Positions 1-8,967 of a stretch of 43,308 bases of DNA are shown here, one piece after another. Numbering within the stretch: position 1 is the first letter of the stretch; each line of letters opens with the position of its first letter. This DNA comes from Clostridiales bacterium DTU089 (lineage in GTDB: Bacteria; Bacillota; Clostridia; Oscillospirales; Acutalibacteraceae). A program made the translations under genes and the position numbers. Location: positions 1 to 43,308 of the forward strand of contig LFSB01000019.1 of the NCBI GenBank assembly GCA_001513045.1, read 5' to 3'. The notes under the pieces are model-generated. The model was not told the origin of the DNA and ran no database searches. It saw nothing but the letters and a program-made list of their open reading frames with translations.

Positions 1-196
1 ACTAAAAATAATCCATCCGTTTTTTATTTATTTTAATTGTCTACTTGACAGGGGGCGGTTCAGAGCATCCGGGCGGCTGTTTTTATAGCTTTTCGCTGAA
101 GTTGGAGGTACTCAGAACAAAGCAATAATCCGAACCCTTACCAACAGGTTCGGATTTATACTGCTTGCGTGAGCCGTTTGTACAGGAAAAAGAAAA
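1..196. other. Left-edge region without a recognisable gene
   Basis: I see no convincing coding sequence here. A hairpin at about 126-157 has arms AATCCGAACC and GGTTCGGATT separated by a 10-base loop. It could be a terminator of a gene beyond the window edge, but the T-run after it is poor on both strands. Confidence 0.4.
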
Positions 197-225
197 GTTC
201 GGATGCTCTGTATGAACATCCGAAC
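197..225 (-). terminator. Intrinsic terminator of tRNA-Leu(GAG)
   Basis: On the minus strand the hairpin arms GTTCGGATG and CATCCGAAC follow the CCA end directly, and the sequence then runs into TTTTCTTTTT. The same terminator, with one base pair changed in the stem, follows the second tRNA-Leu near 19388-19416. Confidence 0.85.
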
Positions 226-309
226 TGGTGCGAGAGACGGGACTTGAACCCGTACGGGATTACCACACGCCCCTCAAACGTGCGCGTCTGCCGATTCCGC
301 CACTCTCGC
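226..309 (-). tRNA. tRNA-Leu (anticodon GAG)
   Basis: This is a class II tRNA of 84 nt including an encoded CCA. The acceptor stem pairs GCGAGAG with CTCTCGC, with discriminator A. The anticodon stem CACGT/GCGTG encloses a TTGAGGG loop, which gives anticodon GAG. A long variable arm and the D-arm GGCGGAATCGGCAGACGC are typical of leucine tRNAs. It would read CUC and CUU codons. It stands alone between its own promoter and terminator. Confidence 0.95.
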
Positions 310-321
310 ACGACGCTGATT

Positions 322-350
322 ATTATAGCAGAGGTTTTTCGGAGTGTCAA
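322..350 (-). promoter_or_regulatory. Promoter of tRNA-Leu(GAG)
   Basis: Reading the minus strand, a consensus TTGACA (345-350) is followed after 17 bp by a consensus TATAAT (322-327). The -10 box lies 12 bp before the first base of the tRNA, so transcription would start at or just before the mature 5' end. Confidence 0.9.
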
Positions 351-428
351 TAGCTTTTTTAACTAAATAACCTAAAATTTTTAAAAAATCAGCGTGGGCA
401 TCGGGGCGTGTTGCCGAATAGAAAAATT

Positions 429-458
429 GCCGTAAGGCTATGGAATTCGCCTTGCGGT
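429..458 (-). terminator. Possible terminator left of the repeat array
   Basis: Arms CCGTAAGGC and GCCTTGCGG (one mismatch) flank a 10-base loop. On the minus strand the hairpin is followed by AATTTTTC. If real, it would end a minus-strand transcript that crosses the tandem repeat array at 511-1013. Confidence 0.35.
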
Positions 459-510
459 TTGGACAAGACATTAAACCTGCGCCTAAGAACAAATTGATTA
501 ACGGCACCGA

Positions 511-1013
511 TGCACCGTGCGTTCAGGCTCACTGTATATCCGGTATGTGCTTTTCATCGGGCAGTATCGGTTATACTCCGTCCGCCTTTAACGTCCCATC
601 GGCATAGACCAATGCACCGTGTGTTCAGGCTTACTGTATATCAAACATGTGTTTTATCGGGCGGTATCGGTATATACTCCGCCCATCTTTCGCGTCTTAT
701 CGGCATGAACCGATGCACCGTGCGTTCAGGCTCACTGTATATCCGGTATGTGCTTTTCATCGGGCAGTATCGGTTATGCTCCGTCCGCCTTTAACGTCCC
801 ATCGGCATAGACCAATGCACCGGGCGTTCGGGCTCACTGTATATCCGGCATGTGCTTTTTATCGGGCAGTATCGGTTATACTCCGTCCGCCTTTAACGTC
901 CCATCGGCATGAACCGATGCACCGTGCGTTCAAGCTTACTGTATATCCGGTATGTGCTTTTCATCGGGCAGTATCGGTATATACTCCGCCCATCTTTCGC
1001 GTCTTATCGGCAT
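511..1013. repeat. Five-copy tandem repeat, about 102 bp per unit
   Basis: Units begin with TGCACC at 511, 613, 714, 816 and 918, so the spacing is 102, 101, 102 and 102 bp. The first two thirds of each unit are nearly constant. The last third exists in two versions: one contains CTCCGTCCGCCTTTAACGTC (units 1, 3, 4), the other CTCCGCCCATCTTTCGCGTC (units 2, 5). Because 102 is divisible by 3, long open frames appear on the plus strand, but the 101-bp unit shifts the frame, none has a good ribosome site, and they look like by-products. Each unit can fold locally (CCGATG against CATCGG). I do not recognise the family. It may be a decayed selfish repeat or a non-coding RNA array. Confidence 0.85.
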
Positions 1014-1087
1014 GGCAGGATGCTTTACATCATCGAAAATCAGAACCAGCGCCGGGCATATCCCGTTGTAATCCGCTTTATAAAACC

Positions 1088-1128
1088 AACCGCAAAGCCT
1101 GCCCTCGGCAATAAGGCGCTTTGCGGTT
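1088..1128 (-). terminator. Terminator of the small two-gene operon
   Basis: The arms AACCGCAAAGC and GCTTTGCGGTT form an 11-bp stem. On the minus strand the stem is followed by GGTTTTAT. It lies 10 bp past the end of the small gene that stops at 1138. Confidence 0.6.
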
Positions 1129-1137
1129 GCGTGATAA

Positions 1138-1344
1138 TTAAAATACGTCGTTTTTTTCTCCGAGATTTTTTACAAGCGCCTGCATCTCCTGTGAGGAGCC
1201 TATGCTGTGCGCTTTATCGATTATCTGCTGCTGACGGGTCTTTGAAAGCGATGAAAAATATTCCATCGCATCGGTATTCTGCGCAAACGCCATGCCGAGT
1301 CCGAGAGGGATATCCGAGCCTGAGCCTTTGCTTTTTCCGCTCAT
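1138..1344 (-). CDS. Small uncharacterised protein (68 aa)
   Basis: A soluble 68-residue protein with a Gly/Ser-rich start, then a stretch GLGMAFAQNTDAMEYF and a helical segment with many Gln residues (KTRQQQIID). I have the impression of a small conserved clostridial family but cannot name it or give a function. Its ATG overlaps the stop codon of the upstream gene by 4 bp (ATGA), so the two are translationally coupled. A hairpin terminator follows. No membrane segment or signal peptide is visible. Confidence 0.7.
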   Translation of the reverse strand: MSGKSKGSGSDIPLGLGMAFAQNTDAMEYFSSLSKTRQQQIIDKAHSIGSSQEMQALVKNLGEKNDVF

Positions 1345-1565
1345 GCAAGTCTCACATCCTTTTCATAGCTCTGCAGAATCTTTAACAGCTCCGCAGCATG
1401 AACCGCCTCAGCCTCGGCGTACTCGGAAAAGAGCGTTGAAAGCTTCTCATTGTCCTTTAGCTCGCCGGCATATGCCCTGAAGTCCCGAACAAGCTCCATG
1501 GAGCATTCCCATGCCCGCATTACTCTGTCGCGCGCGGCTATCCTTATTCCGTGCTTATCGTCCAT
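1341..1565 (-). CDS. Small helical protein with ferritin-like ExxH pattern (74 aa)
   Basis: An ATG start is supported by AAGGAGG seven bases upstream. The protein is predicted to be almost entirely helical. Near the C-terminus it has EYAEAEAVHAAELLKIL, whose E-x3-E spacing followed by His and Glu recalls one helix of ferritin-like or rubrerythrin-like proteins. A single pair of helices is too short for a complete diiron site, so a dimer would be required. This resemblance is only suggestive. It is the first gene of a two-gene operon with the 68-residue protein downstream. Confidence 0.7.
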   Translation of the reverse strand: MDDKHGIRIAARDRVMRAWECSMELVRDFRAYAGELKDNEKLSTLFSEYAEAEAVHAAELLKILQSYEKDVRLA

Positions 1566-1649
1566 ACATAATCCTCCTTACGGATTTTATAAAAAGTATT
1601 GACAATTTTACGGAATTTATTCAAACACCAATCTTTTCGGAGGGCTGAA

Positions 1650-2639
1650 TTATTTCTCCTTTTTCATAAATGCTCCGCAAAGAGTCATCAGCGCTGCGAA
1701 AATCACACCCGCCACAGGCCAGATAATCCAGCTGTTATTCCAGCTTTCCGTATAAAAGCTGTAACCGAGGTAAGCGGCAACAATAACAAGCCAATATACC
1801 GTACCTATAGCGCCCGTGCGCTTGCTCTTATGTTTGGCCTCGCGTGAATATTCGCCCTCCTCAAGCAGCTTTTGCATGCTTGCGTGATTTATACCCGATA
1901 CAGTGAAGAGGAACGCTCCGATTCCCGCAAGTATTATTGTGATGCTAAGGGCAATCACAATGAAAAAGTCATTCTCTGTTATAAATGCGGACGTGATAAG
2001 GGGAATAGGGGACAGAATGCAAACACACGTGCCTATAATGCAATCGCGTGTATATGTTTCTTTATATCTTGCCATGCGCTCACGCACCATGCCGGATACG
2101 CCGTATTCGGTCTCTATTTCTTCCGTGTCGAGAAACTCAAAATGTCCTGTTTTTGCGCCGCAGGAGATAAATATTGCAACAGCTGCCGCAACAAGTATAA
2201 ATAATACTATCAATCCTATTCCGCCGGCAAGATTCTCGGAAATGTTAAACTGCGGCTGCTCGGAAGCGGCTCCGAGCAACAGAAGGCATATCGGAGAAAG
2301 CACGCACATGAAGACTCCAAGGGCAATCGGTTTTGCTGTTTTGCTTTTTGCTGCGAGAAATTCGTTCGCTTCCTCCATTGTTATGCGGCGCACTCCCTGT
2401 CTGTCGGGTTCATGCGCGTCCGCAACATATTCTTCCTCGCCCAGCTCGTCCTTGAGCAGATAGTCTGTGCTCACGCCGAAGATACGTGCAAGCTGAAGCA
2501 CCTTGTCAAGGTCGGGTACGGACTGCGCACCCTCCCATTTTGATACCGACTGACGGGATACATTCATTTTTTCCGCAAGCTCCTCCTGCGACCAAGCGTT
2601 TTTCTTTCTTAACTGAATAAGTTTGTCTGCAAATATCAC
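1650..2639 (-). CDS. XRE-family transcriptional regulator with six-helix membrane domain
   Basis: The N-terminus is a Cro/CI-type helix-turn-helix (about residues 5-60, with WSQEELAEKMNVSRQSVSKWE). After a charged linker come about six hydrophobic segments, so this is a DNA-binding protein tethered to the membrane, a layout common in Firmicutes. The start was chosen as GTG at 2639: AGGTG lies six bases upstream, while the GTG at 2648 sits inside that ribosome site. Membrane-bound XRE proteins often sense envelope signals or regulate neighbouring genes. Here the neighbours do not reveal the target. It may regulate itself. Confidence 0.85.
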   Translation of the reverse strand: MIFADKLIQLRKKNAWSQEELAEKMNVSRQSVSKWEGAQSVPDLDKVLQLARIFGVSTDYLLKDELGEEEYVADAHEPDRQGVRRITMEEANEFLAAKSKTAKPIALGVFMCVLSPICLLLLGAASEQPQFNISENLAGGIGLIVLFILVAAAVAIFISCGAKTGHFEFLDTEEIETEYGVSGMVRERMARYKETYTRDCIIGTCVCILSPIPLITSAFITENDFFIVIALSITIILAGIGAFLFTVSGINHASMQKLLEEGEYSREAKHKSKRTGAIGTVYWLVIVAAYLGYSFYTESWNNSWIIWPVAGVIFAALMTLCGAFMKKEK

Positions 2640-2877
2640 AAAAATCACCTCGTATTTTTTTCGCAGCGGAAGGCATTTGCTCCGCTGTGTTTGTGTCTTG
2701 AGAATACCATTTTCCCCGGTTGCGCACCACCAAGCGGGCTTGAAAATTTGTCAACCGGCGGTTGCGAAAGGCTTTTTTTCGTGTTTTTACCGTTTTACAC
2801 GCTTATTATACGCTGTTACGACTCACATGACAAGCCCGAATGCATATCTGATATTTTTTATTCATGCCATGTTTTGC

Positions 2878-2906
2878 TTGACTTTTTTTCATCTATGAAT
2901 TACAAT
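2878..2906 (+). promoter_or_regulatory. Promoter of the flavoprotein gene
   Basis: TTGACT (2878-2883), a 17-bp spacer and TACAAT (2901-2906) precede the start codon at 2939 by about 33 bp. Confidence 0.7.
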
Positions 2907-2938
2907 TTGCTTATAAAGTGCATATTGGGGGGATAGGC

Positions 2939-4246
2939 ATGAAAATAGTCATAATCGGAGCGGGGCAGGGAGGTTTGCAAGCGGCGCGAACCTTTGCTTC
3001 CGGAGGTGCGGATATTTCGCTCTTTGAGAAGGAGTCCCGTGAAAATCTTTGTTATGACTGGGCGGACGATGCGGCAATGTCCGTGTTCAGTGATTTAAAG
3101 ATTCCTCTGCCTGAGGGAAAGTACTGTCACGGAGAGTGTGCGGCGCTTGTCGCTCCGTTTTCTCACAAGCCCATGCAGGTTGAGGTTCCTGTTGAAGAAC
3201 GCGACTGGAGCATAGAGCGGCGTGCACTCTCGCAGGTGCTCGTCGGACTTGCCGAGGACGCGGGGGCGAAGCTTAATTTTTCAACGCCGGTGGATTCGCT
3301 TCTGATTGAGAACTGCAAGGTGCGCGGAATTATTGTCGGAGGCGAAAAGATTTATGCGGACCTTGTGGTCGACAGCAGCGGCGTTCTTTCGCCCTTCCGC
3401 GAATTTCTGCCCAAGGATTATAAAATCCAGGCAATGCCGGCACCGGACGAGGTCTTTCACGTCTACCGTGCAATATTTGAACCCGCTCCCGGAGTTGAAC
3501 CGCCCGTGGAATTCACAAAAAAGGTTTACCTGAAGCATCTGGGCGAGTCGGGAATATCCTGGTGCTTCCTTGAGCCGGACGGGAATGTAAACGTACTGAT
3601 AGGCAGAACCGTAAGGCTCGAAAAAGGAACTCTTGACAACGCGCTTAATAAGCTGCGTGAAGAAAATCCGATTATCGGAACTAAAATCGTCAGGGGAGAG
3701 ACAACAGCCACAATACCCATACGCTACACCCTGCCCCGCATGGTCGGAGAGGGCTACGCCGCTGTGGGCGACGCCGCATTTATGACGATACCCCTTATAG
3801 GCAGCGGAATTGCAAATTCGCTGCGCGCGGGAGACATGCTCGCAAGCATCGTTCTAAAGGAAAAATCCACGGGAATTACAACTCTCTGGAGATATCAGGC
3901 TGAGTACTACAAAAAAATCGCCGCAGGAAATGTATGCGTAGATATAATCAAGCGTATGCTGCTCGGCTCCGACCCGAATTTGCTAAGGCTTCTGTTCGAC
4001 AACGGAGTAATCGACAAGGAGGATATGCAGAGTATATCCTCGGGCAAGGCTCTCACGATGACGCCGAAAAAGATTCTGATGAAAATCATAAAGGGCTGGA
4101 GATGCCTCGGTCTGCTTATAAAGCTGAAAAACGCTGTTGCAACGGGAGAAAAGGCAGAGGCGTTCGCAAGGATGATTCCCGAATATTATGATGAGACTGC
4201 AATTAACGCCTGGCAAAAGACGCTTGACGGCTTTTTCGGAAGATAA
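2939..4246 (+). CDS. FAD-dependent oxidoreductase, geranylgeranyl-reductase-like
   Basis: A 435-residue flavoprotein. The N-terminal dinucleotide-binding motif is GAGQGGLQAA, followed by an acidic strand end (LFEKES). A second FAD motif, YAAVGDAAFMTIPLIGSG, lies near residues 275-292 and is typical of the group that includes geranylgeranyl reductases and aromatic hydroxylases. The substrate is unknown; reduction of an isoprenoid or lipid double bond is one possibility. The ATG at 2939 has GGGGGGAT just upstream, whereas the in-frame ATG at 2918 does not. The gene is monocistronic, between its own promoter and a strong terminator. No membrane segment is evident, though the C-terminal third is basic and helical. 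Confidence 0.8.
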   Translation: MKIVIIGAGQGGLQAARTFASGGADISLFEKESRENLCYDWADDAAMSVFSDLKIPLPEGKYCHGECAALVAPFSHKPMQVEVPVEERDWSIERRALSQVLVGLAEDAGAKLNFSTPVDSLLIENCKVRGIIVGGEKIYADLVVDSSGVLSPFREFLPKDYKIQAMPAPDEVFHVYRAIFEPAPGVEPPVEFTKKVYLKHLGESGISWCFLEPDGNVNVLIGRTVRLEKGTLDNALNKLREENPIIGTKIVRGETTATIPIRYTLPRMVGEGYAAVGDAAFMTIPLIGSGIANSLRAGDMLASIVLKEKSTGITTLWRYQAEYYKKIAAGNVCVDIIKRMLLGSDPNLLRLLFDNGVIDKEDMQSISSGKALTMTPKKILMKIIKGWRCLGLLIKLKNAVATGEKAEAFARMIPEYYDETAINAWQKTLDGFFGR

Positions 4247-4258
4247 CAACAAAACCCG

Positions 4259-4298
4259 CGCCCCTGAGGAGCTTATTCCTCAGGGGCGTTCTGTTTTG
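4259..4298. terminator. Strong terminator between convergent genes
   Basis: A perfect 12-bp stem (CGCCCCTGAGGA and its complement at 4277-4288) with a 6-base loop is followed on the plus strand by TTCTGTTTTG. On the minus strand the stem is followed by GGTTTTGTTG. It probably serves both the flavoprotein gene and the alpha-mannosidase operon. Confidence 0.9.
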
Positions 4299-4309
4299 TA
4301 TTGTAAAAG

Positions 4310-7300
4310 TTATGAAAGCCTGAGTCTGAACGTTTTAACCTCGTGCGGCTTTATTTCAAATGAGAAGGAGCTTTTACCGCATTCAAGCGGGCACTCGTCA
4401 ACCTCCATGAGATTGCATTCGGTCACACTTGAAATGTCAAAGCCGAGCCTTACCTCCACCTTGCCCCGGCAGGTCTCCGATTCATAGAAGCGTATAATAA
4501 GTCCGTCCCTGTCCTCGGCGGGCTTAAACGCATCGAGTATTACGTTGTCCCGGTCGGTTGAAATAAAGGATTTTTCGTATCCGTCACCGTCTTGTGCTTT
4601 CATAAATCCGGCAACCGGCGGAACGTTAAGCACGAACGCGCGCTTAACCGTCTTTGCCGCTCTCCAGTCCCCGCGATGAGGATAGAGGCTGTACACGAAG
4701 GTATTCACTCCGTGGTCCGCGGTTTTGTCCGGACAGTTCGGCGCCCGCATGAGGGAGATGCGCATAAGGTTATCCTTTATGTCATAGCCGTATTTACAGT
4801 CGTTGAGTATGCTTACACCGTAGTCTCCCTCCGAAAGGTCCGCCCATTTGTGAGCGCACACCTCAAACTTCGCAAGGTCATATGATGTATTCCAGTGGGT
4901 GGGGCGCGTTATTGAGCCGTGAGCTATTTCATAGGAGGCAAACGTGCTTCTGACTGTCACCGGAAATGCCGCTTTGAGAAGCTTTTCGGTTTCATGCCAG
5001 TCAACACGCGTATCGAAATTAAGCGTGTCGCCGTCATAATCGAGTGAAATCGTCTGCTCTATGACCGACTTGTTGAAGGTGCGAACTATTCTTACCGCGC
5101 CCCTCACAGGACTCGACTCAACAACCTCAATGCTGTCCGCCTTTATTAAATCCCAGCGCTTCATCTGATAATCAAGCTCAAGATTCCATGCGCTCTCATG
5201 AACCGGCTTGTCGGCAAATATTGTCAGCAGATTTCCCTTGCCGGCAAGCACCTCCCGGTCTGCGCGCTTGTCATATACGCTTTCAAGCAGTCCGTTTTCA
5301 TCAAAAAGCACCTTCAGTAAGGAGTTTTCAAGCCTTCCGGTATCGGCATAAACAACATCCTGTCTGACGGAAGCCGGCTTCACGCCGAAGGCTTTAAAGC
5401 CCACTGCGGGAAGCTCCTCGGCAATGAATGAAAGTATATTTTTACCCGAAGCCTTTTCAACAGTGCATTGAAGCACCTTTCCGGACGCGTCTGTAACCTC
5501 GGCGCAGTCAAAGGGTATTTCCGCACTCACACGGCAGGTCACGCTGAAATTCATCGGATTGAATACGGCGATGCCGTCGCCGTCAAGCCTCACGCCCGAA
5601 AAGATTTTACTCAGAGCCGTGCTTATTGCCTCGCCGCCCTCGGAATTCATTGTTGAATACTCATTACGCGTGTTTTCAAAGACCTCGTGTATAGAGGTTC
5701 CGGGAAGAATATCATGAAACTGGTTTACAAGCAACAGCTTCCATGCCTTATCAAGCTTTTCGTACGGGTACTGTGCGCCGTACAACAGCTCCGCGAGCAG
5801 GCTTGTAAGCTCCGCGTTTCTCATCAGATATTCGCCGCGGCGGTTGTTTTTCTTGACAAATGCCTGACTTGTAAAGGTTCCGCGATGGTTTTCGTAGTAC
5901 ATCTCGCCGTCCCATACGGGCAGCTGCTGCGTATGTGAGCCGAGAAGTTTGAAAAACTCATCGGTATGACCCTGCCTTGAAGCGGGAAGACCCGGTATCT
6001 CGCGGATGTATTTCCCGCGCTCTATCATGCCGTATGTGCAGCCTCCGCCGCCGTCACCGTAGCCGAACATGCCCAGCGCGGCAGGCACGGTCGCGTTCTG
6101 CTTGTTGCGCCCGAAGCATTCGCTGACATATCCGGGTGTATACTCCCCCTGATAATGCACCTTTTGCAGATATGCCACGATTTCATCCCCGCTGTGGGAG
6201 CGCCACCTGAACAGGGAAAGCGGAAATTCATTGGTATCGTTGTTGTTCAGCTTCGTGGTTATGAAATACTTCATTCCTGAGCGCTTTATTATCTGAGGCA
6301 GCGCCCATGTAAAGCCGAAGCAATCCGGCAGCCAATACGTATCGGAGCTGACGCCGAACTCGCGCATGAAAAAGCCTCTGCCGTAGAGCAGCTGGCGTAT
6401 GAGCGATTCGCCGGAGGCTATGTTGGTATCCGCCTCAACCCATGCGTTGCCGACGATTTCCCACTGCCCGTTTTTTACATACTGCTTGACGCGCTCATAT
6501 ATTTCGGGATAAAAGCGCTTCATATAATCATATACTATTGCCTGACTCTGCGTAAACTTGAATTCTCCGTACTGCTCCATGAGAGCAAGGTTGTTTGCAA
6601 ATGTACGCGCAGTCTTACGCACAAGCTCGCGGGTCGTCCACAGCCACGCAACATCGAGGTGACTGTGTCCCGCCATGATTACCTCCCCCTGCGGGGCGTT
6701 GGGTATTGCGGCGAGCTGTGCATGAAGATATTCGGCGGCTTGCGGCACACTGCGGAGAAAAGCCTCTCTGCCGAAATCGAAGTCAAGCATATGTATGGAT
6801 TCGTCAAGGGCGTTATACACCTTTGTTCTGACAACCTTGTCGGGGATGTGCTCAAGTGCGTCAAACACCGAGGAAACGAAAAAGTAATAGCCCTCGGCTT
6901 CCCTGTCAACAGTAAAAAGAGAAGCCCCCGATAAGGTATAGGTTATGCTGCTTCCGCCGGCGAGCACGACATCACACAGAGCTCCGCAGCAGACAGTGCT
7001 TTCCGCTTCGATTTTATATGTTCTTCCGCCCTGAGCATGGGCGCTCAAAAGTATTTCATCACGATGCACCCAGCCGGAGTTTGCCGCAGAGCTTACCGCA
7101 CCGGCTATTTGCCCGTCAAGACGCACAATTGCTTCTCCTCCGAAGTCGAGGTGAAGATATACCTTTTCTCCGTTCATGCTTTCCGGAACCGTGAACTCGG
7201 CGCAGAACCATACCGTATCGTCGTATCCAACGGTGTAACGATCCCCCGCCCTCATAACGCGGAAGCTGTCGTTGTTTACCGTGAACTCGTTCGGAGCGAC

Positions 7301-7411
7301 ATGCACTCCGGTATGCGTGTTCCACTCAGGTATACCGCAGCTTTCGCCCTGAATATATGAGGCTATGGTCTTGATGGTGTGTGCGAGAATCTTGGGATGC
7401 AGAGTGTTCAT
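4310..7411 (-). CDS. GH38 alpha-mannosidase
   Basis: A 1033-residue enzyme, the usual length for bacterial GH38. The N-terminal 230 residues form the beta-rich region. The catalytic domain starts at GHSHLDVAWLW (248-258), which supplies zinc ligands His and Asp. The region EADTNIASGES holds the probable nucleophile Asp328, and NQFHDILPGT holds another zinc-ligand His near 566. It would hydrolyse terminal alpha-mannosides. There is no signal peptide, so it probably acts in the cytoplasm on imported mannosides. The start has GGGGAGG seven bases upstream, and the gene lies 12 bp behind a GPH symporter gene, its likely supplier of substrate. It is the last gene of a four-gene operon ending at a strong terminator. 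Confidence 0.95.
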   Translation of the reverse strand: MNTLHPKILAHTIKTIASYIQGESCGIPEWNTHTGVHVAPNEFTVNNDSFRVMRAGDRYTVGYDDTVWFCAEFTVPESMNGEKVYLHLDFGGEAIVRLDGQIAGAVSSAANSGWVHRDEILLSAHAQGGRTYKIEAESTVCCGALCDVVLAGGSSITYTLSGASLFTVDREAEGYYFFVSSVFDALEHIPDKVVRTKVYNALDESIHMLDFDFGREAFLRSVPQAAEYLHAQLAAIPNAPQGEVIMAGHSHLDVAWLWTTRELVRKTARTFANNLALMEQYGEFKFTQSQAIVYDYMKRFYPEIYERVKQYVKNGQWEIVGNAWVEADTNIASGESLIRQLLYGRGFFMREFGVSSDTYWLPDCFGFTWALPQIIKRSGMKYFITTKLNNNDTNEFPLSLFRWRSHSGDEIVAYLQKVHYQGEYTPGYVSECFGRNKQNATVPAALGMFGYGDGGGGCTYGMIERGKYIREIPGLPASRQGHTDEFFKLLGSHTQQLPVWDGEMYYENHRGTFTSQAFVKKNNRRGEYLMRNAELTSLLAELLYGAQYPYEKLDKAWKLLLVNQFHDILPGTSIHEVFENTRNEYSTMNSEGGEAISTALSKIFSGVRLDGDGIAVFNPMNFSVTCRVSAEIPFDCAEVTDASGKVLQCTVEKASGKNILSFIAEELPAVGFKAFGVKPASVRQDVVYADTGRLENSLLKVLFDENGLLESVYDKRADREVLAGKGNLLTIFADKPVHESAWNLELDYQMKRWDLIKADSIEVVESSPVRGAVRIVRTFNKSVIEQTISLDYDGDTLNFDTRVDWHETEKLLKAAFPVTVRSTFASYEIAHGSITRPTHWNTSYDLAKFEVCAHKWADLSEGDYGVSILNDCKYGYDIKDNLMRISLMRAPNCPDKTADHGVNTFVYSLYPHRGDWRAAKTVKRAFVLNVPPVAGFMKAQDGDGYEKSFISTDRDNVILDAFKPAEDRDGLIIRFYESETCRGKVEVRLGFDISSVTECNLMEVDECPLECGKSSFSFEIKPHEVKTFRLRLS

Positions 7412-7423
7412 AATATCCTCCCC

Positions 7424-8947
7424 TTATTTGCCTATCCACATATCGGTAAAGCTGTGTCCGGATATATCCTCAAGCGTTTTTATTTCCTCTTCCGTAAGAC
7501 TTGCCTTGCCTGTCTCCTTCTTTTCCGCTATCGCCCGTTTCATGAGCGCATGCTCCTCGCGCCCCATCCTGTAACGGTATATTACGGCAACCGCCATTGC
7601 AAAAAAGACTATGGGAACAACCGAATACGATATACGCAGACCCTTCAGCGCCACGCCGGTTTGCTCAGCAGCGGAAAGCTGGGTGTCAAAGCCGAATGCC
7701 GAGAGCAGAAGACCTACTCCGAGGGACGCAAAGCCGTTTACAAACTTCTTGACAAAGGTGGAGAAGGTTGAGATTGTGCCCTCGCGCCTCTCGCCCGTTA
7801 TCATCTCGTCAACATCAGTGACATCCGGGAAAATATTGCTCTGGACGGATGCCATGCCTGCAAGACCCAGACCGTACAGGAAGTTAACTATAAACATGAA
7901 GAATTTCGGAGAGCCGGCATCTATAAACCATGTTAGCATGAGCGCCGCCGCCGCGACGGGAATAAAGACCTTTGCGGGCAGCTGCTTGCTCTTTTTTATG
8001 GAAAATATATACGCGGGGAAAAATCCCACCGCCTCGGCAATGCCGGACACGGTAGTTATCATATTGTAGCTGCCCTCCTGCCGCATTACATTTTCAAGAA
8101 AATAATACGAGGTTGTGGAAACGAAGCAGGAGGAAAGCATGGTGAAAAAGCCGAAGGCAAAATAGAGCCTGAATGCGCGGTTGCGGAAAATATTGCCGTA
8201 GCGTCCCGCAAATTCCCTTATGCTGAACGGCTCCCTCGGCTCTCCGAGCGAGCTTTTTTCTCTTGTGAATTTGTAAGTGAATATGAGCGGAAGACTTACC
8301 CACAGGCAGAGTATTGCACCCATCCAAGAAAATTTTGAGCGTGAGGCAGGCGAAAATTTCTCTGTTTCAAAGAATCCGAAAAATAAAGCGGAAATGATAA
8401 ACGAGGAATAGCTTGCCACCGCGTCCATGATGGTCTTTACGGCGTTGTACTGGGTACGCAGAGAGTATTCCGGTGCTATTTCCGGCAGCATCGCAGTATG
8501 CGGAACAATCACAAAGGTATACACCGTCTTGAACAGCATGTAAACGAGGATATAATACACCATCGTCATTGTGGTGTTCCCCTTTGAGGATATGCCGAAG
8601 GAGTTCCACATCATGAAATATGATATCATTGCAGGAATTACGCCCCATATTATGTACGGCCTGTGTCTGCCGTTGCGGTGGCGCGTTCTGTCCGTTATAA
8701 CGCCCATCACGGGGTCCGTAATTGCATCGCAGAGAGTTGCAAACAGCACAACCACGCTGTACTGCGCCGCCGAAAGACCCTCTACCTTTGTAAGGAAAGG
8801 CAGAAAGTAGCAGCCGATGATATAAAACGCGCCGCCGCTTAAAAATATGGCGGAGTTGTAGGATATCATCGGGAACAGCTTGGTTCCAGGCTCCACACCG
8901 ATAACCTTTTTGATTTTGTCAACGAAAACCGTCTTCTTTTCGGACAT
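7424..8947 (-). CDS. GPH-family sugar:cation symporter (MFS)
   Basis: About twelve hydrophobic segments place this in the glycoside-pentoside-hexuronide:cation symporter family. The conserved loop after helix 2, MGVITDRTRHRNGRHRPYI, is its hallmark (D-R-T then G-R-x-R-P). The start at 8947 (MSEKK) was preferred over upstream in-frame codons because GGAACGGAG precedes it and it avoids overlap with the gene ending at 8968. The C-terminal tail is charged and cytoplasmic. Its position 12 bp before the GH38 gene suggests it imports alpha-mannosides such as manno-oligosaccharides or N-glycan fragments. That specificity is inferred from context only. Confidence 0.9.
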   Translation of the reverse strand: MSEKKTVFVDKIKKVIGVEPGTKLFPMISYNSAIFLSGGAFYIIGCYFLPFLTKVEGLSAAQYSVVVLFATLCDAITDPVMGVITDRTRHRNGRHRPYIIWGVIPAMISYFMMWNSFGISSKGNTTMTMVYYILVYMLFKTVYTFVIVPHTAMLPEIAPEYSLRTQYNAVKTIMDAVASYSSFIISALFFGFFETEKFSPASRSKFSWMGAILCLWVSLPLIFTYKFTREKSSLGEPREPFSIREFAGRYGNIFRNRAFRLYFAFGFFTMLSSCFVSTTSYYFLENVMRQEGSYNMITTVSGIAEAVGFFPAYIFSIKKSKQLPAKVFIPVAAAALMLTWFIDAGSPKFFMFIVNFLYGLGLAGMASVQSNIFPDVTDVDEMITGERREGTISTFSTFVKKFVNGFASLGVGLLLSAFGFDTQLSAAEQTGVALKGLRISYSVVPIVFFAMAVAVIYRYRMGREEHALMKRAIAEKKETGKASLTEEEIKTLEDISGHSFTDMWIGK

Positions 8948-8967
8948 ACCCGTGTGCTCCGTTCCTT

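Noticed and set aside
511-1013. CRISPR-like array
   Set aside because: The units are contiguous ~102-bp repeats without unique spacers, and no cas genes are nearby.
510-1385. Repetitive plus-strand open frames across the tandem array
   Set aside because: They exist because the unit length is 102 bp (34 codons). One 101-bp unit breaks the frame, there is no ribosome site, and base changes show no protein-like pattern.
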